In this document: positions 1 through 7,460 of the stretch, in pieces
Position numbering within the stretch: position 1 is the first letter of the stretch
Layout: each line of letters begins with the position of its first letter
Assembly (NCBI RefSeq): GCF_016907955.1
Contig: NZ_JAFBCX010000001.1
Location: forward strand, 496,001 to 560,000
Length of the DNA stretch: 64,000 bases
Direction: 5' to 3'
DNA from: Lentzea nigeriaca
GTDB taxonomy: Bacteria > Actinomycetota > Actinomycetes > Mycobacteriales > Pseudonocardiaceae
Position numbers and translations under genes: made by a program
Notes under the pieces: generated by a model
What the model saw: only the letters and a program-made list of their open reading frames with translations
Told to the model about the DNA's origin: nothing
Database searches by the model: none

Positions 1-518
1 AGGACGTCGTGGAACTGCACGGCGGCCTCGACCGCGTGATCTGCCTGGACTGCGGGATGCTCTCGCCGCGCGTCGAGCTGGACCGCCGCCTGCGCGAGGC
101 CAACCCGGACTTCGCCGCCACCACCGACGAGATCAACCCGGACGGCGACGTCTTCCTGCCGGAGGACCAGGTCCGCGGCTTCGAGGTCGTCGGCTGCCTG
201 GAGTGCGGCGGCGTTCTCAAGCCGGATGTCGTCTTCTTCGGCGAGAACGTCCCGCGTCCGCGCGTCGAGCAGTGCTACTCGCTCGTCGACAACGCGCGTT
301 CGTTGCTCGTCCTCGGCTCCTCGCTGACGGTCATGTCCGGCCTCCGGTTCGTCCGTCGTGCCGCGGAGTCCGGCATCCCGGTCGTGATCATCAACCGCGG
401 CGAGACGCGTGGCGACGCGTTCGCCTCCATCAGGGTCGACCTGCCGCTGGGCAAATCGCTCACCGAACTGGCGGACACCGTTCTACAGTCCGGGAATGGT
501 GACCTTCCCGGTCGATGA
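1..518 (+). CDS. Sir2-family NAD-dependent protein deacylase, 5'-truncated by window edge
   Basis: Sirtuins remove acyl groups from lysines using NAD. The reading frame is open at base 3 and continues upstream of the window, so the N-terminal Rossmann half is missing. What remains starts at the catalytic histidine (DVVELHG) and has both zinc-binding pairs (CLDCG, then CLECGG). These are followed by the family motif KPDVVFFGE and the NAD-binding GSSLTVMSGL and INRGET segments. The C-terminus is complete and ends LPGR. The last 23 bases overlap the start of the DUF4419 gene, which suggests translational coupling. The zinc ribbon marks it as a classical deacylase rather than a SIR2-type NADase of phage defence. 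Family assignment is secure; the substrate is unknown. Confidence 0.93.
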   Translation, partial: DVVELHGGLDRVICLDCGMLSPRVELDRRLREANPDFAATTDEINPDGDVFLPEDQVRGFEVVGCLECGGVLKPDVVFFGENVPRPRVEQCYSLVDNARSLLVLGSSLTVMSGLRFVRRAAESGIPVVIINRGETRGDAFASIRVDLPLGKSLTELADTVLQSGNGDLPGR

Positions 519-1881
519 CGTCACGCCCGTCACCGATGCCCTGCCGGCCAGCCCGTTCGCCGATCAGTTCCCGGACGCGCTCGTGGTCGGTGGCGGCGCG
601 GAGGTCCTGGCCCCCGACGGTGTCCACCCGCTGCTGAGCGCCGTCTCCAAGGCGTTCGCCGAACACCGTCCACTCGTGCTGAGCCCGGACGCGATCTGGC
701 TGACCATCGCCCGCGGCATCGCACAACACGTGAAGTTGCACGCCGAGGAACTGCGCCGGCTGCTCGTGAGCCACAGCGGCAAGAAGCGCCTGGAAGTCGT
801 CGTCGACGGCCCGATGCCCACCGACGCGCAGTCGTGGGTGCACGTCGTGGAACTGTTCGCGAAGCAGATCGGCGACACGACGTTCGAATGCGACTTCAGC
901 ACCAGCACTGACGTCGAACGCCTGGCAGGCCGAGTCGCGCTGATGGACGCCTACTCGCCGTACTACGCCTACTGGCTGATGTGCGTCTGCGGTATCCCGT
1001 CGATCACGCTGACCGGCACCGTCGACGACTGGCGCAAGATCCGCGCCCGCGTCGACGACCTGGGCGTTCTCGGCCTGGACAAGTGGGTGCGCTCGCTCGC
1101 GCCGATCATGGACGAGTTCGTGAGCGCCGCCTCCGGCACCGTGCGCCGCGAGTTCTGGCAGCGCATCTACAACCCGGCCGACGCGTACGGCGGTGAGATC
1201 GTCACGGGCTGGATCACCCGGTTCTACCCCTACCTGGCGATCGACGGCACCAACGGCAAGCCCAATCCCATGCTCGACCTGCGCCTCGGCGAACCCCGCG
1301 ACCGGACCGACGTCGGCATCAGAACGGAGACGGTCCCCGCCACGCTGTGTCGCGCCACGATCAACGTCAACGATCTCGGCACACTCCGCGTGGTGGCCCT
1401 GGACGCGGGCCTGGTCGGGGTCGCCCAGGACGACGACGGCGCGCTCCGCCCGGTGGCCGGATGGGTGCTCGCCGATGCGCCACCGGCCATCGACGAGGTA
1501 CTCGACCGCCTCGTCGCGGAACACGAGACGACCCCGCCGGTGGAAGGCGACGTGTTCGGACCGTCGGGCGGCGGCGAGGCGATCGCCCTGTACCACCGGA
1601 TCGGCTCGGCCTCGCTGTTCGGCGGCGCCTGGCGACTGCGCCCGCACACCGAGAGGGCTTCCGTGTGGTCGGGCGACCACTACGCCGAAGAACTGATCGA
1701 GCTCGCGGACGGCAGGAGGATCGCCGAGACCGAGGACTCGCACTGGATCGTGCTGCGCGACGGCGACGACCCCGCGACCGTGCCGGTGCTCGGCACGTCC
1801 CTGGCGCACCTGCTGGACGCGGCCATGGACTCCGGCGGCGACATCGCGCACCTCGAGGTGAAGAAGCTGGCCGACCTCTAG
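496..1881 (+). CDS. DUF4419 family protein
   Basis: The protein is 461 residues if translation starts at the ATG at 496, which lies inside the 3' end of the sirtuin gene. The open frame extends further upstream, but that part is sirtuin coding sequence in another frame. DUF4419 hallmarks are clear: the N-terminal block HPLLSAVSKAFAEHRPLVLS followed by PDAIWLTIARGIAQHV, the central YWLMCVCGIPSITLTGTVDDW, and the GWITRFYPYL block. No signal peptide or membrane segment is visible. The biochemical function of DUF4419 is not established. The 23-base overlap with the sirtuin suggests co-expression. The stop codon overlaps the stop of the convergent S4 gene. Confidence 0.85.
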   Translation: MVTFPVDDVTPVTDALPASPFADQFPDALVVGGGAEVLAPDGVHPLLSAVSKAFAEHRPLVLSPDAIWLTIARGIAQHVKLHAEELRRLLVSHSGKKRLEVVVDGPMPTDAQSWVHVVELFAKQIGDTTFECDFSTSTDVERLAGRVALMDAYSPYYAYWLMCVCGIPSITLTGTVDDWRKIRARVDDLGVLGLDKWVRSLAPIMDEFVSAASGTVRREFWQRIYNPADAYGGEIVTGWITRFYPYLAIDGTNGKPNPMLDLRLGEPRDRTDVGIRTETVPATLCRATINVNDLGTLRVVALDAGLVGVAQDDDGALRPVAGWVLADAPPAIDEVLDRLVAEHETTPPVEGDVFGPSGGGEAIALYHRIGSASLFGGAWRLRPHTERASVWSGDHYAEELIELADGRRIAETEDSHWIVLRDGDDPATVPVLGTSLAHLLDAAMDSGGDIAHLEVKKLADL

Positions 1882-2234
1882 CCCTGCGACCGGAAGCGGT
1901 CCAGCACGCGCCGTTCGCGCTTGGTGGGCCGCCCCGCGCCCCGGTCCCGCCGCGCGATGGGGATGTCCGGTGGTGGCGGGGGAGTGCGGTCGATGAAGCA
2001 CGTGGCCGCGTCCGCCGCGCCGACCCGTTTCTGGATCACCCGGACGACCTCGACGATCCGGGTCTTGTCGCCGACCCGTGCCCGGACGTGGTCACCCGGC
2101 ACGACGATCGTGGACGGTTTCGCGGGCTTGTCGTTGATGCGCACGTGACCGCCGCGGCACGCGGCGGCGGCGTCCGGGCGTGTCTTCGTCAGCCGGACCG
2201 CCCACAGCCAACGGTCGATGCGCGTGGACTCCAC
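1878..2234 (-). CDS. S4-domain RNA-binding protein (Hsp15-like)
   Basis: This 118-residue protein starts with an S4 domain: RIDRWLWAVRLTKTRPDAAA, then GGHVRINDKPAKPSTIVVPG. This is the fold used by Hsp15 (HslR) to bind 23S rRNA on stalled 50S subunits. The C-terminus is basic (GRPTKRERRVLDRFRSQG), as is usual for Hsp15-like proteins. I chose the GTG at 2234 because the S4 fold begins right after it and a G-rich stretch precedes it; the open frame extends upstream without recognisable sequence. The gene overlaps the stop of the DUF4419 gene and is divergent from the chorismate mutase gene with only 28 bases between starts. Confidence 0.85.
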   Translation of the reverse strand: MESTRIDRWLWAVRLTKTRPDAAAACRGGHVRINDKPAKPSTIVVPGDHVRARVGDKTRIVEVVRVIQKRVGAADAATCFIDRTPPPPPDIPIARRDRGAGRPTKRERRVLDRFRSQG

Positions 2235-2262
2235 CCCGCCATCATGGCACCCTCTGGAGATC

Positions 2263-2799
2263 ATGAAGACGCTGGCGGTAGCTCTCACCCTCGCCGCATC
2301 GCTCACCCCTCTGGGTCCGCTCGGTGATCTCACCGATCTCGCGGTCAAGCGCGTCCAGGTCGCGGACCTGGTGGCAGCGGCCAAGTTCGGCACCACGCAG
2401 CCCATCGACGACCCGGCCCGCGAACAGCAGGTGCTCGACACCGTGCGCACCAAGGCCGTGCAGCTGAACCTCGACCCCGAGAACGCGGCACGGTTCTTCC
2501 GCGCCCAGATCGAGGCGAACAAGCTGGTGCAGCGCGGCCTCTACGCGCGCTGGACCGAGCATCCCGAGGAGGTGCCGTCGAGGCGCCCCGACCTCGGCAC
2601 CGAGGTGCGGCCGGTCCTGGACCGCCTCACCACGGACATCCTCGCCGAGCTCAAGGACACCGAGCAGCTCCGCAAGCCCACGCTGAGGTGCGAGATCCAC
2701 GCGACGATCGCGGAACGGTCGGCGGTCGTGCTGCACCATCTCGACCGGTTGCACGAGGACGCGCTGGCCGAGGCCATGAGCACGGTCTGTTCGAAGTAG
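2263..2799 (+). CDS. Exported chorismate mutase, AroQ-gamma type
   Basis: Chorismate mutase converts chorismate to prephenate. The gamma subclass is exported, as in Mycobacterium tuberculosis Rv1885c. The 178-residue product begins with a signal peptide (MKTLAVALTLAASLTPLGPL), followed by an all-helical domain. The family pattern is visible: a helix with VAAAKFGTTQPIDDPAREQQ, then LDPENAARFFRAQIEANKLV and a terminal domain with two cysteines (LRCEIHATIAERSAVV, ending STVCSK) that could form a disulfide. The ATG at 2263 has TCTGGAGA upstream; an earlier in-frame start would put 15 polar residues before the signal peptide. No aromatic biosynthesis gene is adjacent, so its role outside the cytoplasm is unknown. 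Confidence 0.85.
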   Translation: MKTLAVALTLAASLTPLGPLGDLTDLAVKRVQVADLVAAAKFGTTQPIDDPAREQQVLDTVRTKAVQLNLDPENAARFFRAQIEANKLVQRGLYARWTEHPEEVPSRRPDLGTEVRPVLDRLTTDILAELKDTEQLRKPTLRCEIHATIAERSAVVLHHLDRLHEDALAEAMSTVCSK

Positions 2800-2803
2800 A
2801 CGG

Positions 2804-3370
2804 TCAGAACCCCGGCAGTGGGTGGGCGCCTTCCGGGCGCAGTCCGTCGAACAGGATCGCGAGGTAGCGCTCCCACAGTTCGGGCGGCGCGTCCGGCAGG
2901 TGCTTGACCACGTCCTGCGGCACGCACATCAGCAGCATCACGTCGGTGCCGGTGACATCGGGCCGCAGCGCGCCCTGGGCCCGAGCGCGGTCGACCAGCG
3001 CGGTGATCGCCCGCGCCATCCTCTGCTGCGCCTCGGCCACCTCGGAGCCCAGATCTCCGGACAGGAACGACAGGTCGAGCTGCTGCCGTTGCCTCGCCGC
3101 GAACCGCATGAACTCCAGCACGGCGGCGCCCGCGTCGTCGGCCTCGGCCAGCTCGGTCGCCAGCTCGGTCAGCCGCGTGATCCGGTCCAGGACGATGGCC
3201 GCGACCAGGTCGTCCTTCGTGGGGAAGTGGCGGAACACCGTGCCTTTCCCCAGTCCCGCCCGGCGTGCGATCGCCGACACCGGCGCGTCGACGCCGTGCA
3301 GGGCGAACTCCTCGATGGCCGCCGCCAGCAGCAGCGAACGGTTCCTGGCCGCGTCGGCACGCAAAGACAC
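2804..3370 (-). CDS. TetR-family transcriptional regulator
   Basis: The 188-residue protein has a typical N-terminal TetR helix-turn-helix: LLLAAAIEEFALHGVDAPVS, then IARRAGLGKGTVFRHFPTKD. It is followed by a helical ligand-binding domain of normal size. It starts at GTG 3370 and is divergent from the quinone oxidoreductase gene at 3453. The 82-base gap holds two GACCnnnnGGTC palindromes that are good candidates for its operators, so it probably represses itself and the oxidoreductase. The ligand is unknown; an electrophile or quinone sensed through the neighbour's substrate is an inference. Its 3' end lies 4 bases from the convergent chorismate mutase stop. Confidence 0.93.
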   Translation of the reverse strand: MSLRADAARNRSLLLAAAIEEFALHGVDAPVSAIARRAGLGKGTVFRHFPTKDDLVAAIVLDRITRLTELATELAEADDAGAAVLEFMRFAARQRQQLDLSFLSGDLGSEVAEAQQRMARAITALVDRARAQGALRPDVTGTDVMLLMCVPQDVVKHLPDAPPELWERYLAILFDGLRPEGAHPLPGF

Positions 3371-3390
3371 GTCGCCCAGGCTAACAAGTT

Positions 3391-3434
3391 GACCGCGCGG
3401 TCCGCTTCGTGCACGCTAAGGTGACCAAGCGGTC
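3391..3434. promoter_or_regulatory. Paired candidate TetR operators
   Basis: Two palindromes lie in the divergent TetR/oxidoreductase gap: GACCGCGCGGTC at 3391-3402 and GACCAAGCGGTC at 3423-3434, each followed by CG. They are spaced 32 bases start to start, close to three helical turns, so two dimers would sit on the same face of DNA. The second site lies just upstream of the oxidoreductase ribosome binding site (AGGGGGAA). Confidence 0.55.
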
Positions 3435-3452
3435 CGTTTAGCAGGGGGAAGT

Positions 3453-4433
3453 GTGAAAGCAGTTGTCGCGACGGACTACGGTCCGCCGGAGAACTACGTG
3501 GTGGCAGACGTCGCGGTGCCGCGGCCAGGACCTGGACAGATTCAGGTCCGCATCGCCGCGGCCTCGATCAACCCGGCCGACGTCGTCCTGCCGGGAGGCC
3601 AGTACCGGGAGATGACGCCGCTGGAGTTCCCGCATGTGCCAGGCAACGACTTCGCCGGCACTGTCACCGAGGTCGGCGACGGCGTGACGGCGTTCAAGGT
3701 GGGCGACGAGATCTTCGGGCAGGCCGTGCCGCGCGTGCTGAAGGCGATGGCGGGCGCGACCAGGCCGTCGCTCAGCACCGGCTCGCTCGCCGAGTACGCG
3801 GTGTTCGAGGCGGACACGCCGTTGCTGGCGCACCGGCCACCAGGCCTGGACGTGGCGGACGCGGCCGCGCTCGCGACGACAGGGCTGACCGCGCGAGCGC
3901 TCTTCCTGACAGCGCAACCGAAAGCGGGTGAGACAGCACTGGTCGTCGGCGCGACCGGCGGGGTCGGCACGGCGCTCGTCCCGTTGCTCGCCGCGGCGGG
4001 AGTCGACGTCATCGCCACGGCCACCGCGGCGGACGTCGCCCTGCTGCACGACCTCGGCGCCGCGCGCACCATCGGCTACACCGACGCCTACCCGCGAGGG
4101 GTGGACGCGGCGTTCAACCTGGCCGTACCCGGTGACCGGCTGACCAGGATCGAGCAGGCCGTTCGCTCCGGCGGCCGCGTACTCACCATCACCTACCCGC
4201 TGCCCGCGAAGGAACGGCACGACATCGACCTGGAGTTCGTGCTGGACCTCGACGGTGAACTGGGCGGCATGCGGGAAGTCGCCGAGGCGGCCGCGACCGG
4301 TGCGCTGCGCGCGACGATCAGCCGTCGCTACACCCTCGACGAGGGGCCGAGGGCGTGCGCCGACTTCGTTCGTGAACACACGACGGGCAAGCTGGTCATC
4401 CTGATGCGACGGGGCTGTCCATTGAGGACTTGA
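3453..4433 (+). CDS. Medium-chain NADPH:quinone oxidoreductase-type dehydrogenase
   Basis: This 326-residue protein is a zinc-independent medium-chain reductase that would reduce quinones or activated alkenes with NADPH. The N-terminal GroES-like domain carries SINPADVVLPGG and HVPGNDFAGTVTEVGDGV. The Rossmann half carries ALVVGATGGVGTALVPLLAA. The structural zinc cysteines of alcohol dehydrogenases are absent. The GTG start at 3453 follows a strong AGGGGGAA. The divergent TetR gene and its operators point to substrate-inducible detoxification, which is an inference. The last 38 bases overlap the convergent STAS gene. Confidence 0.9.
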   Translation: MKAVVATDYGPPENYVVADVAVPRPGPGQIQVRIAAASINPADVVLPGGQYREMTPLEFPHVPGNDFAGTVTEVGDGVTAFKVGDEIFGQAVPRVLKAMAGATRPSLSTGSLAEYAVFEADTPLLAHRPPGLDVADAAALATTGLTARALFLTAQPKAGETALVVGATGGVGTALVPLLAAAGVDVIATATAADVALLHDLGAARTIGYTDAYPRGVDAAFNLAVPGDRLTRIEQAVRSGGRVLTITYPLPAKERHDIDLEFVLDLDGELGGMREVAEAAATGALRATISRRYTLDEGPRACADFVREHTTGKLVILMRRGCPLRT

Positions 4434-4734
4434 GGCCGAGCATCCTGGCGAGGCCCGACAGTTCGAGCACCCGTGTCACCTGTGCGGACGCGGCGGACAG
4501 TCGCAGCCCTCCCGCGGCGGCCGAGGCGCGGGCGTGTCCGCGTACGAGCGCGGACACGCCGCTGGAGTCGCAGAAGGGAACGGCGGAGAGGTCCAGGGCG
4601 ACGTAGCGGTGACCCTGGTCGAGGAGGCGGTCGAGCCGGGCGAGCAGTCGTTCCGCGCCGGAGGTGTCGAGTTCCCCCGAAACCACGAGGGTGGTGGAGG
4701 CAGGCGTCGACTCGGTGACCGTGACAACGAGCAT
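4396..4734 (-). CDS. STAS-domain anti-sigma factor antagonist
   Basis: The product is about 112 residues and is one STAS domain: TLVVSGELDTSGAERLLARL, then YVALDLSAVPFCDSSGVSAL. The serine in the DSSG loop is where SpoIIAA/RsbV-type antagonists are phosphorylated, so this protein probably binds and relieves an anti-sigma kinase. The start chosen is ATG 4734 (MLVVTVTEST); an upstream ATG at 4791 would add 19 residues of unlike composition. No anti-sigma kinase or sigma factor gene is adjacent. It overlaps the convergent oxidoreductase by 38 bases. Confidence 0.85.
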   Translation of the reverse strand: MLVVTVTESTPASTTLVVSGELDTSGAERLLARLDRLLDQGHRYVALDLSAVPFCDSSGVSALVRGHARASAAAGGLRLSAASAQVTRVLELSGLARMLGLKSSMDSPVASG

Positions 4735-5194
4735 CCCGCAGTGGTACCCGCGCAGCCTGCGGCGAAACGCGGTCTGCTGACCGGTTTTCAAGTTGTCCAG
4801 TCAACGACATCAGGAGTTCTCTCGCAGCCGCCGCCGGTGTTCGTGACGCACGCGGGCTACAGCGTGCGTGGGGCGCTGACCGCCGCCAAAGTCGAAGATC
4901 TCGAAGCGGGTCCGAGCGTCGGCGTGAAAGGCCTGACCGCCGACGCGCTGGCCGAAAAGATCAATTGGTTCTCGGCGCGAACGCGTACCACGACACAGCT
5001 GAGACATAGGCGGGGGAGATGGCGGAACTGCCGGTGTTCGCGAATTTCGGACCATCTCGTATCCACTGGGTGACGACGTTTTGGTTGTGACCAAAACCTT
5101 CGACGGTAATTTCGTCCGTCTGGAGACTTGGCTGTGGGGCAGGTGCTTGTTGGGGAGAACAGGTTGCCTGGAAGAGGGGATACAGGGGGATTAT
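4735..5194. other. 460-base gap before the peroxidase gene; possible gene fragment and two inverted repeats
   Basis: No confident gene is seen here. Plus-strand bases 4838-5000 have coding-like third positions and would encode THAGYSVRGALTAAKVEDLE and further residues, but there is no convincing start and the frame degenerates after 5000, so it may be a remnant. A 23-codon ORF with a GGGGGAG upstream starts at ATG 5019. Two inverted repeats are present: ACGCACGC/GCGTGCGT at 4846-4869, and GTTTTGGT-tgtg-ACCAAAAC at 5078-5097. The second is a plausible operator for the peroxidase gene. Confidence 0.4.
5078..5097. promoter_or_regulatory. Perfect inverted repeat upstream of peroxidase gene
   Basis: GTTTTGGT and ACCAAAAC flank a 4-base centre. 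It is AT-richer than its surroundings and lies about 100 bases before the peroxidase start, the geometry of a dimeric regulator site. No adjacent regulator gene identifies the protein. Confidence 0.35.
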
Positions 5195-6883
5195 ATGAAG
5201 AGGCACGTACGCGACAGTTTCTTCGTCGTGGGCGAAGGTGTGCTGGAAATCGACGACAGAGGTGAGGCCACCACGCGTCAGCCCTCCACGGCGGAGGAGT
5301 TGCGCAGATTCCGGTTCTCGCGACTGGGGCCGAAGGGCCCGCGAACGGACGAGGAGACGCGGGTTGCCCTCGCGACCGCGATCACCTCGAACGTCCCGCA
5401 GCCCGACTCGGCGGATCCCGCCGTCCCGGCCGGGTTCACCTACCTCGGTCAGTTCGTCGACCACGACCTCACGATGGACCGGACCGAGTCGCAGCTCGGC
5501 CAGGACGTCAACCTCGACGAGCTGATGCAGGGCCGGTCACCGGCGCTGGACCTCGACTCGGTCTACGGCCGCGGTCCGCGCGACAAGGACGACCAGGTCT
5601 TCTACGCGGAGGACGGCGTGAAGCTCAAGGTCGGCACCACCACGCCGGTGCCGTTCCCGGACGAGGGCACCAACGTCCCGTTCGAGGGCTTCGACCTGCC
5701 GCGCCGCGGCGGGACGGCCGGCACCGCGGCGGATCGGCGGCTCCCGCTGATCCCGGACTCCCGCAACGACGAGAACCTCGTGGTGGCGCAGACGCACCTC
5801 GCGTTCATCCGCTTCCACAACCGCGTGGTCGACGAGCTCGCGCTCACCGGCCTCACGGGTGAGCGGCTCTTCCGCGCCGCCAAGGAGCTCGTGGTGCGGC
5901 ACTACCAGTGGATGCTGAAGACCGACCACCTGCCGCGGATCATCGACCCGGCCATCGTGGACGACGTCTTCACCAACGGCCGCAAGTTCTTCGAGGTGCC
6001 CGGCAAGCACCACGGCCGGGACAACACGCCGACGATGCCGATCGAGTTCTCGGTCGCGTCGTACCGCTTCGGCCACAGCCAGGTCCGTGGCGCGTACCAG
6101 TGGAACCGCGTGTTCAACTCGACCGGTCCCGGCGGGATCGCGTCGTTGTTCCTGCTGTTCACCTTCACCGGGGTGAGCGGCAACTTCGACCCGAGCTCCG
6201 CGACGCCCGCCGACCTCGACGACGTCAACCGGGGCCCGCTGTTCACGTTGCCCAGCAACTGGATCGCGGACTTCCGGCGGCTGTACGACTTCACCGAGGC
6301 GGAGCGCGACGACCTGGTTCCGCCCGCCGAGTTCGGTGGCGGCAACGTCACCAAGCGGATCGACACGCTGCTGGTCGACCCGCTGACGCAGCTGCCGGCC
6401 GGCACGTTCGGCGGCCGCGGCACGGCGTTCCGGGAGATCGAGCGCAACCTCGCGTTCCGGAACCTGACCAGGGCCTCGATGATGGAGCTCGCCAGCGGGC
6501 AGCAGATCGCCGAGCTGTTCGGCGTCGAGCCGCTCACGGCCGAGCAGATCCTGGTCGGCAACGGCGGCGCCGTCGTCGACGGGCTGTCCGAGGAGCAGCA
6601 GGCCAGGCTGGTCGAGGCGACCCCGTTGTGGTTTTACATCCTGCGCGAGGCGGAGATCGGCAACGGACGCATGGGCCCGGTCGGCGGGCGGATCACCGCC
6701 GAGGTCTTCCACCGCGCGATGGAGGGCAGCCGGATCTCGATCGTGCGCTCGCCGTACTGGCGGCCCACGCTCGGCCCGGACTCCAGCACGTTCCGCATGG
6801 TCGACCTGCTGCTGTTCGCCTTCGAGGGCAAGGCCGACCTGCTGAACCCGCTCGGGGACCCGCAGCCGGCGCCCGGCAACTGA
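5195..6883 (+). CDS. Animal-type haem peroxidase (peroxidase-cyclooxygenase superfamily)
   Basis: The product is about 562 residues and carries the diagnostic blocks of the myeloperoxidase/peroxinectin superfamily. The distal histidine lies in FTYLGQFVDHDLT. The conserved PDSRNDENLVVAQTHLAFIR and FHNRVVDELA segments follow. The proximal haem ligand lies in ASYRFGHSQVRGAYQWNRVF. These enzymes use hydrogen peroxide to oxidise halides or organic substrates. I placed the start at ATG 5195 (MKRHVRDSF), 5 bases after CAGGGGGA; the longer open frame adds 38 unlikely residues. No signal peptide is visible. A DoxX gene follows after a strong hairpin, so the two may respond to the same redox stress. 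Confidence 0.88.
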   Translation: MKRHVRDSFFVVGEGVLEIDDRGEATTRQPSTAEELRRFRFSRLGPKGPRTDEETRVALATAITSNVPQPDSADPAVPAGFTYLGQFVDHDLTMDRTESQLGQDVNLDELMQGRSPALDLDSVYGRGPRDKDDQVFYAEDGVKLKVGTTTPVPFPDEGTNVPFEGFDLPRRGGTAGTAADRRLPLIPDSRNDENLVVAQTHLAFIRFHNRVVDELALTGLTGERLFRAAKELVVRHYQWMLKTDHLPRIIDPAIVDDVFTNGRKFFEVPGKHHGRDNTPTMPIEFSVASYRFGHSQVRGAYQWNRVFNSTGPGGIASLFLLFTFTGVSGNFDPSSATPADLDDVNRGPLFTLPSNWIADFRRLYDFTEAERDDLVPPAEFGGGNVTKRIDTLLVDPLTQLPAGTFGGRGTAFREIERNLAFRNLTRASMMELASGQQIAELFGVEPLTAEQILVGNGGAVVDGLSEEQQARLVEATPLWFYILREAEIGNGRMGPVGGRITAEVFHRAMEGSRISIVRSPYWRPTLGPDSSTFRMVDLLLFAFEGKADLLNPLGDPQPAPGN

Positions 6884-6895
6884 TCTTCCTCGCTC

Positions 6896-6931
6896 CTCCT
6901 GTCTGGCTGGGTGGTGGCAGTCAGACAGGAG
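6896..6931 (+). promoter_or_regulatory. Strong hairpin between peroxidase and DoxX genes
   Basis: Bases 6896-6909 pair with 6918-6931 (14 pairs including one G-U) around an 8-base GGTGGTGG loop. The right arm runs directly into the GAGGGAG ribosome binding site of the DoxX gene. There is no U-tract, so it may act on translation or mRNA processing rather than as a simple terminator. Confidence 0.5.
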
Positions 6932-6941
6932 AGGGAGATCG

Positions 6942-7403
6942 ATGTTGCGTCCGGAAACCACACGCCGCGAAAGCACGGAAGAACGCATCACCCGTTTCGC
7001 GAGTGACGCGGGAATTCCGCTGCTTCGCATCGGACTGGGGATCGTGTATCTCTGGTTCGGCGTGCTGAAGCTCTTTCCCGGTGGCAGCCCTGCCCAGGAT
7101 CTCGTCGAACGCACGGTGTCCGCGCTGACGTTCGGGATCATCCACGGGGATTTGGCGAGATTGAGTGCCGCGATCACGGAAATCGGGATCGCACTGGTTC
7201 TGCTGAGCTTCCGCGCACCACGACTGTGCGCGGTCCTGCTGATCGGTCACGTCGTGCTGGTGTCGACACCGCTGGTGTTGTTCCCCGGCGAGATGTGGGC
7301 CGGTCCGCTGCAGGCGTCCTTCGAAGCCCAGTACATCCTGAAGAACCTGGTGACCGTCGCCGCCGCGGTGGTCATCGCCTCTTCGCACCCGAGGGTGCGA
7401 TAG
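6942..7403 (+). CDS. DoxX-like integral membrane protein
   Basis: This 153-residue protein has about four membrane helices and the DoxX signature in the first: LLRIGLGIVYLWFGVLKLFP. DoxX-family proteins are small membrane proteins linked to thiol, quinone and oxidative-stress systems; the exact reaction is usually unknown. The ATG at 6942 has GAGGGAG just upstream. It follows the haem peroxidase after 58 bases holding a hairpin, and is followed by a rho-independent-like terminator, so it may be cotranscribed with the peroxidase. Confidence 0.8.
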   Translation: MLRPETTRRESTEERITRFASDAGIPLLRIGLGIVYLWFGVLKLFPGGSPAQDLVERTVSALTFGIIHGDLARLSAAITEIGIALVLLSFRAPRLCAVLLIGHVVLVSTPLVLFPGEMWAGPLQASFEAQYILKNLVTVAAAVVIASSHPRVR

Positions 7404-7404
7404 C

Positions 7405-7442
7405 GCGGGAGCCGCTCGACCCCCAGGCCGGGCGGCTCCCGC
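7405..7442 (+). terminator. Hairpin terminator after DoxX gene
   Basis: A perfect 11-base stem GCGGGAGCCGC / GCGGCTCCCGC with a 16-base loop begins right after the DoxX stop codon. There is no long U-tract, which is common for actinomycete terminators. Confidence 0.6.
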
Positions 7443-7460
7443 TGCGGTACGTTGCGGTTC

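Noticed and set aside
1..518. SIR2-type antiphage NADase
   Set aside because: Two zinc-binding cysteine pairs and the VVFFGE block are those of classical deacylases, and no defence partner gene is adjacent.
460..2001. A 513-codon minus-strand ORF opposite the DUF4419 gene
   Set aside because: Arg/Gly/Ala-rich shadow frame of a GC-rich gene with no recognisable domain.
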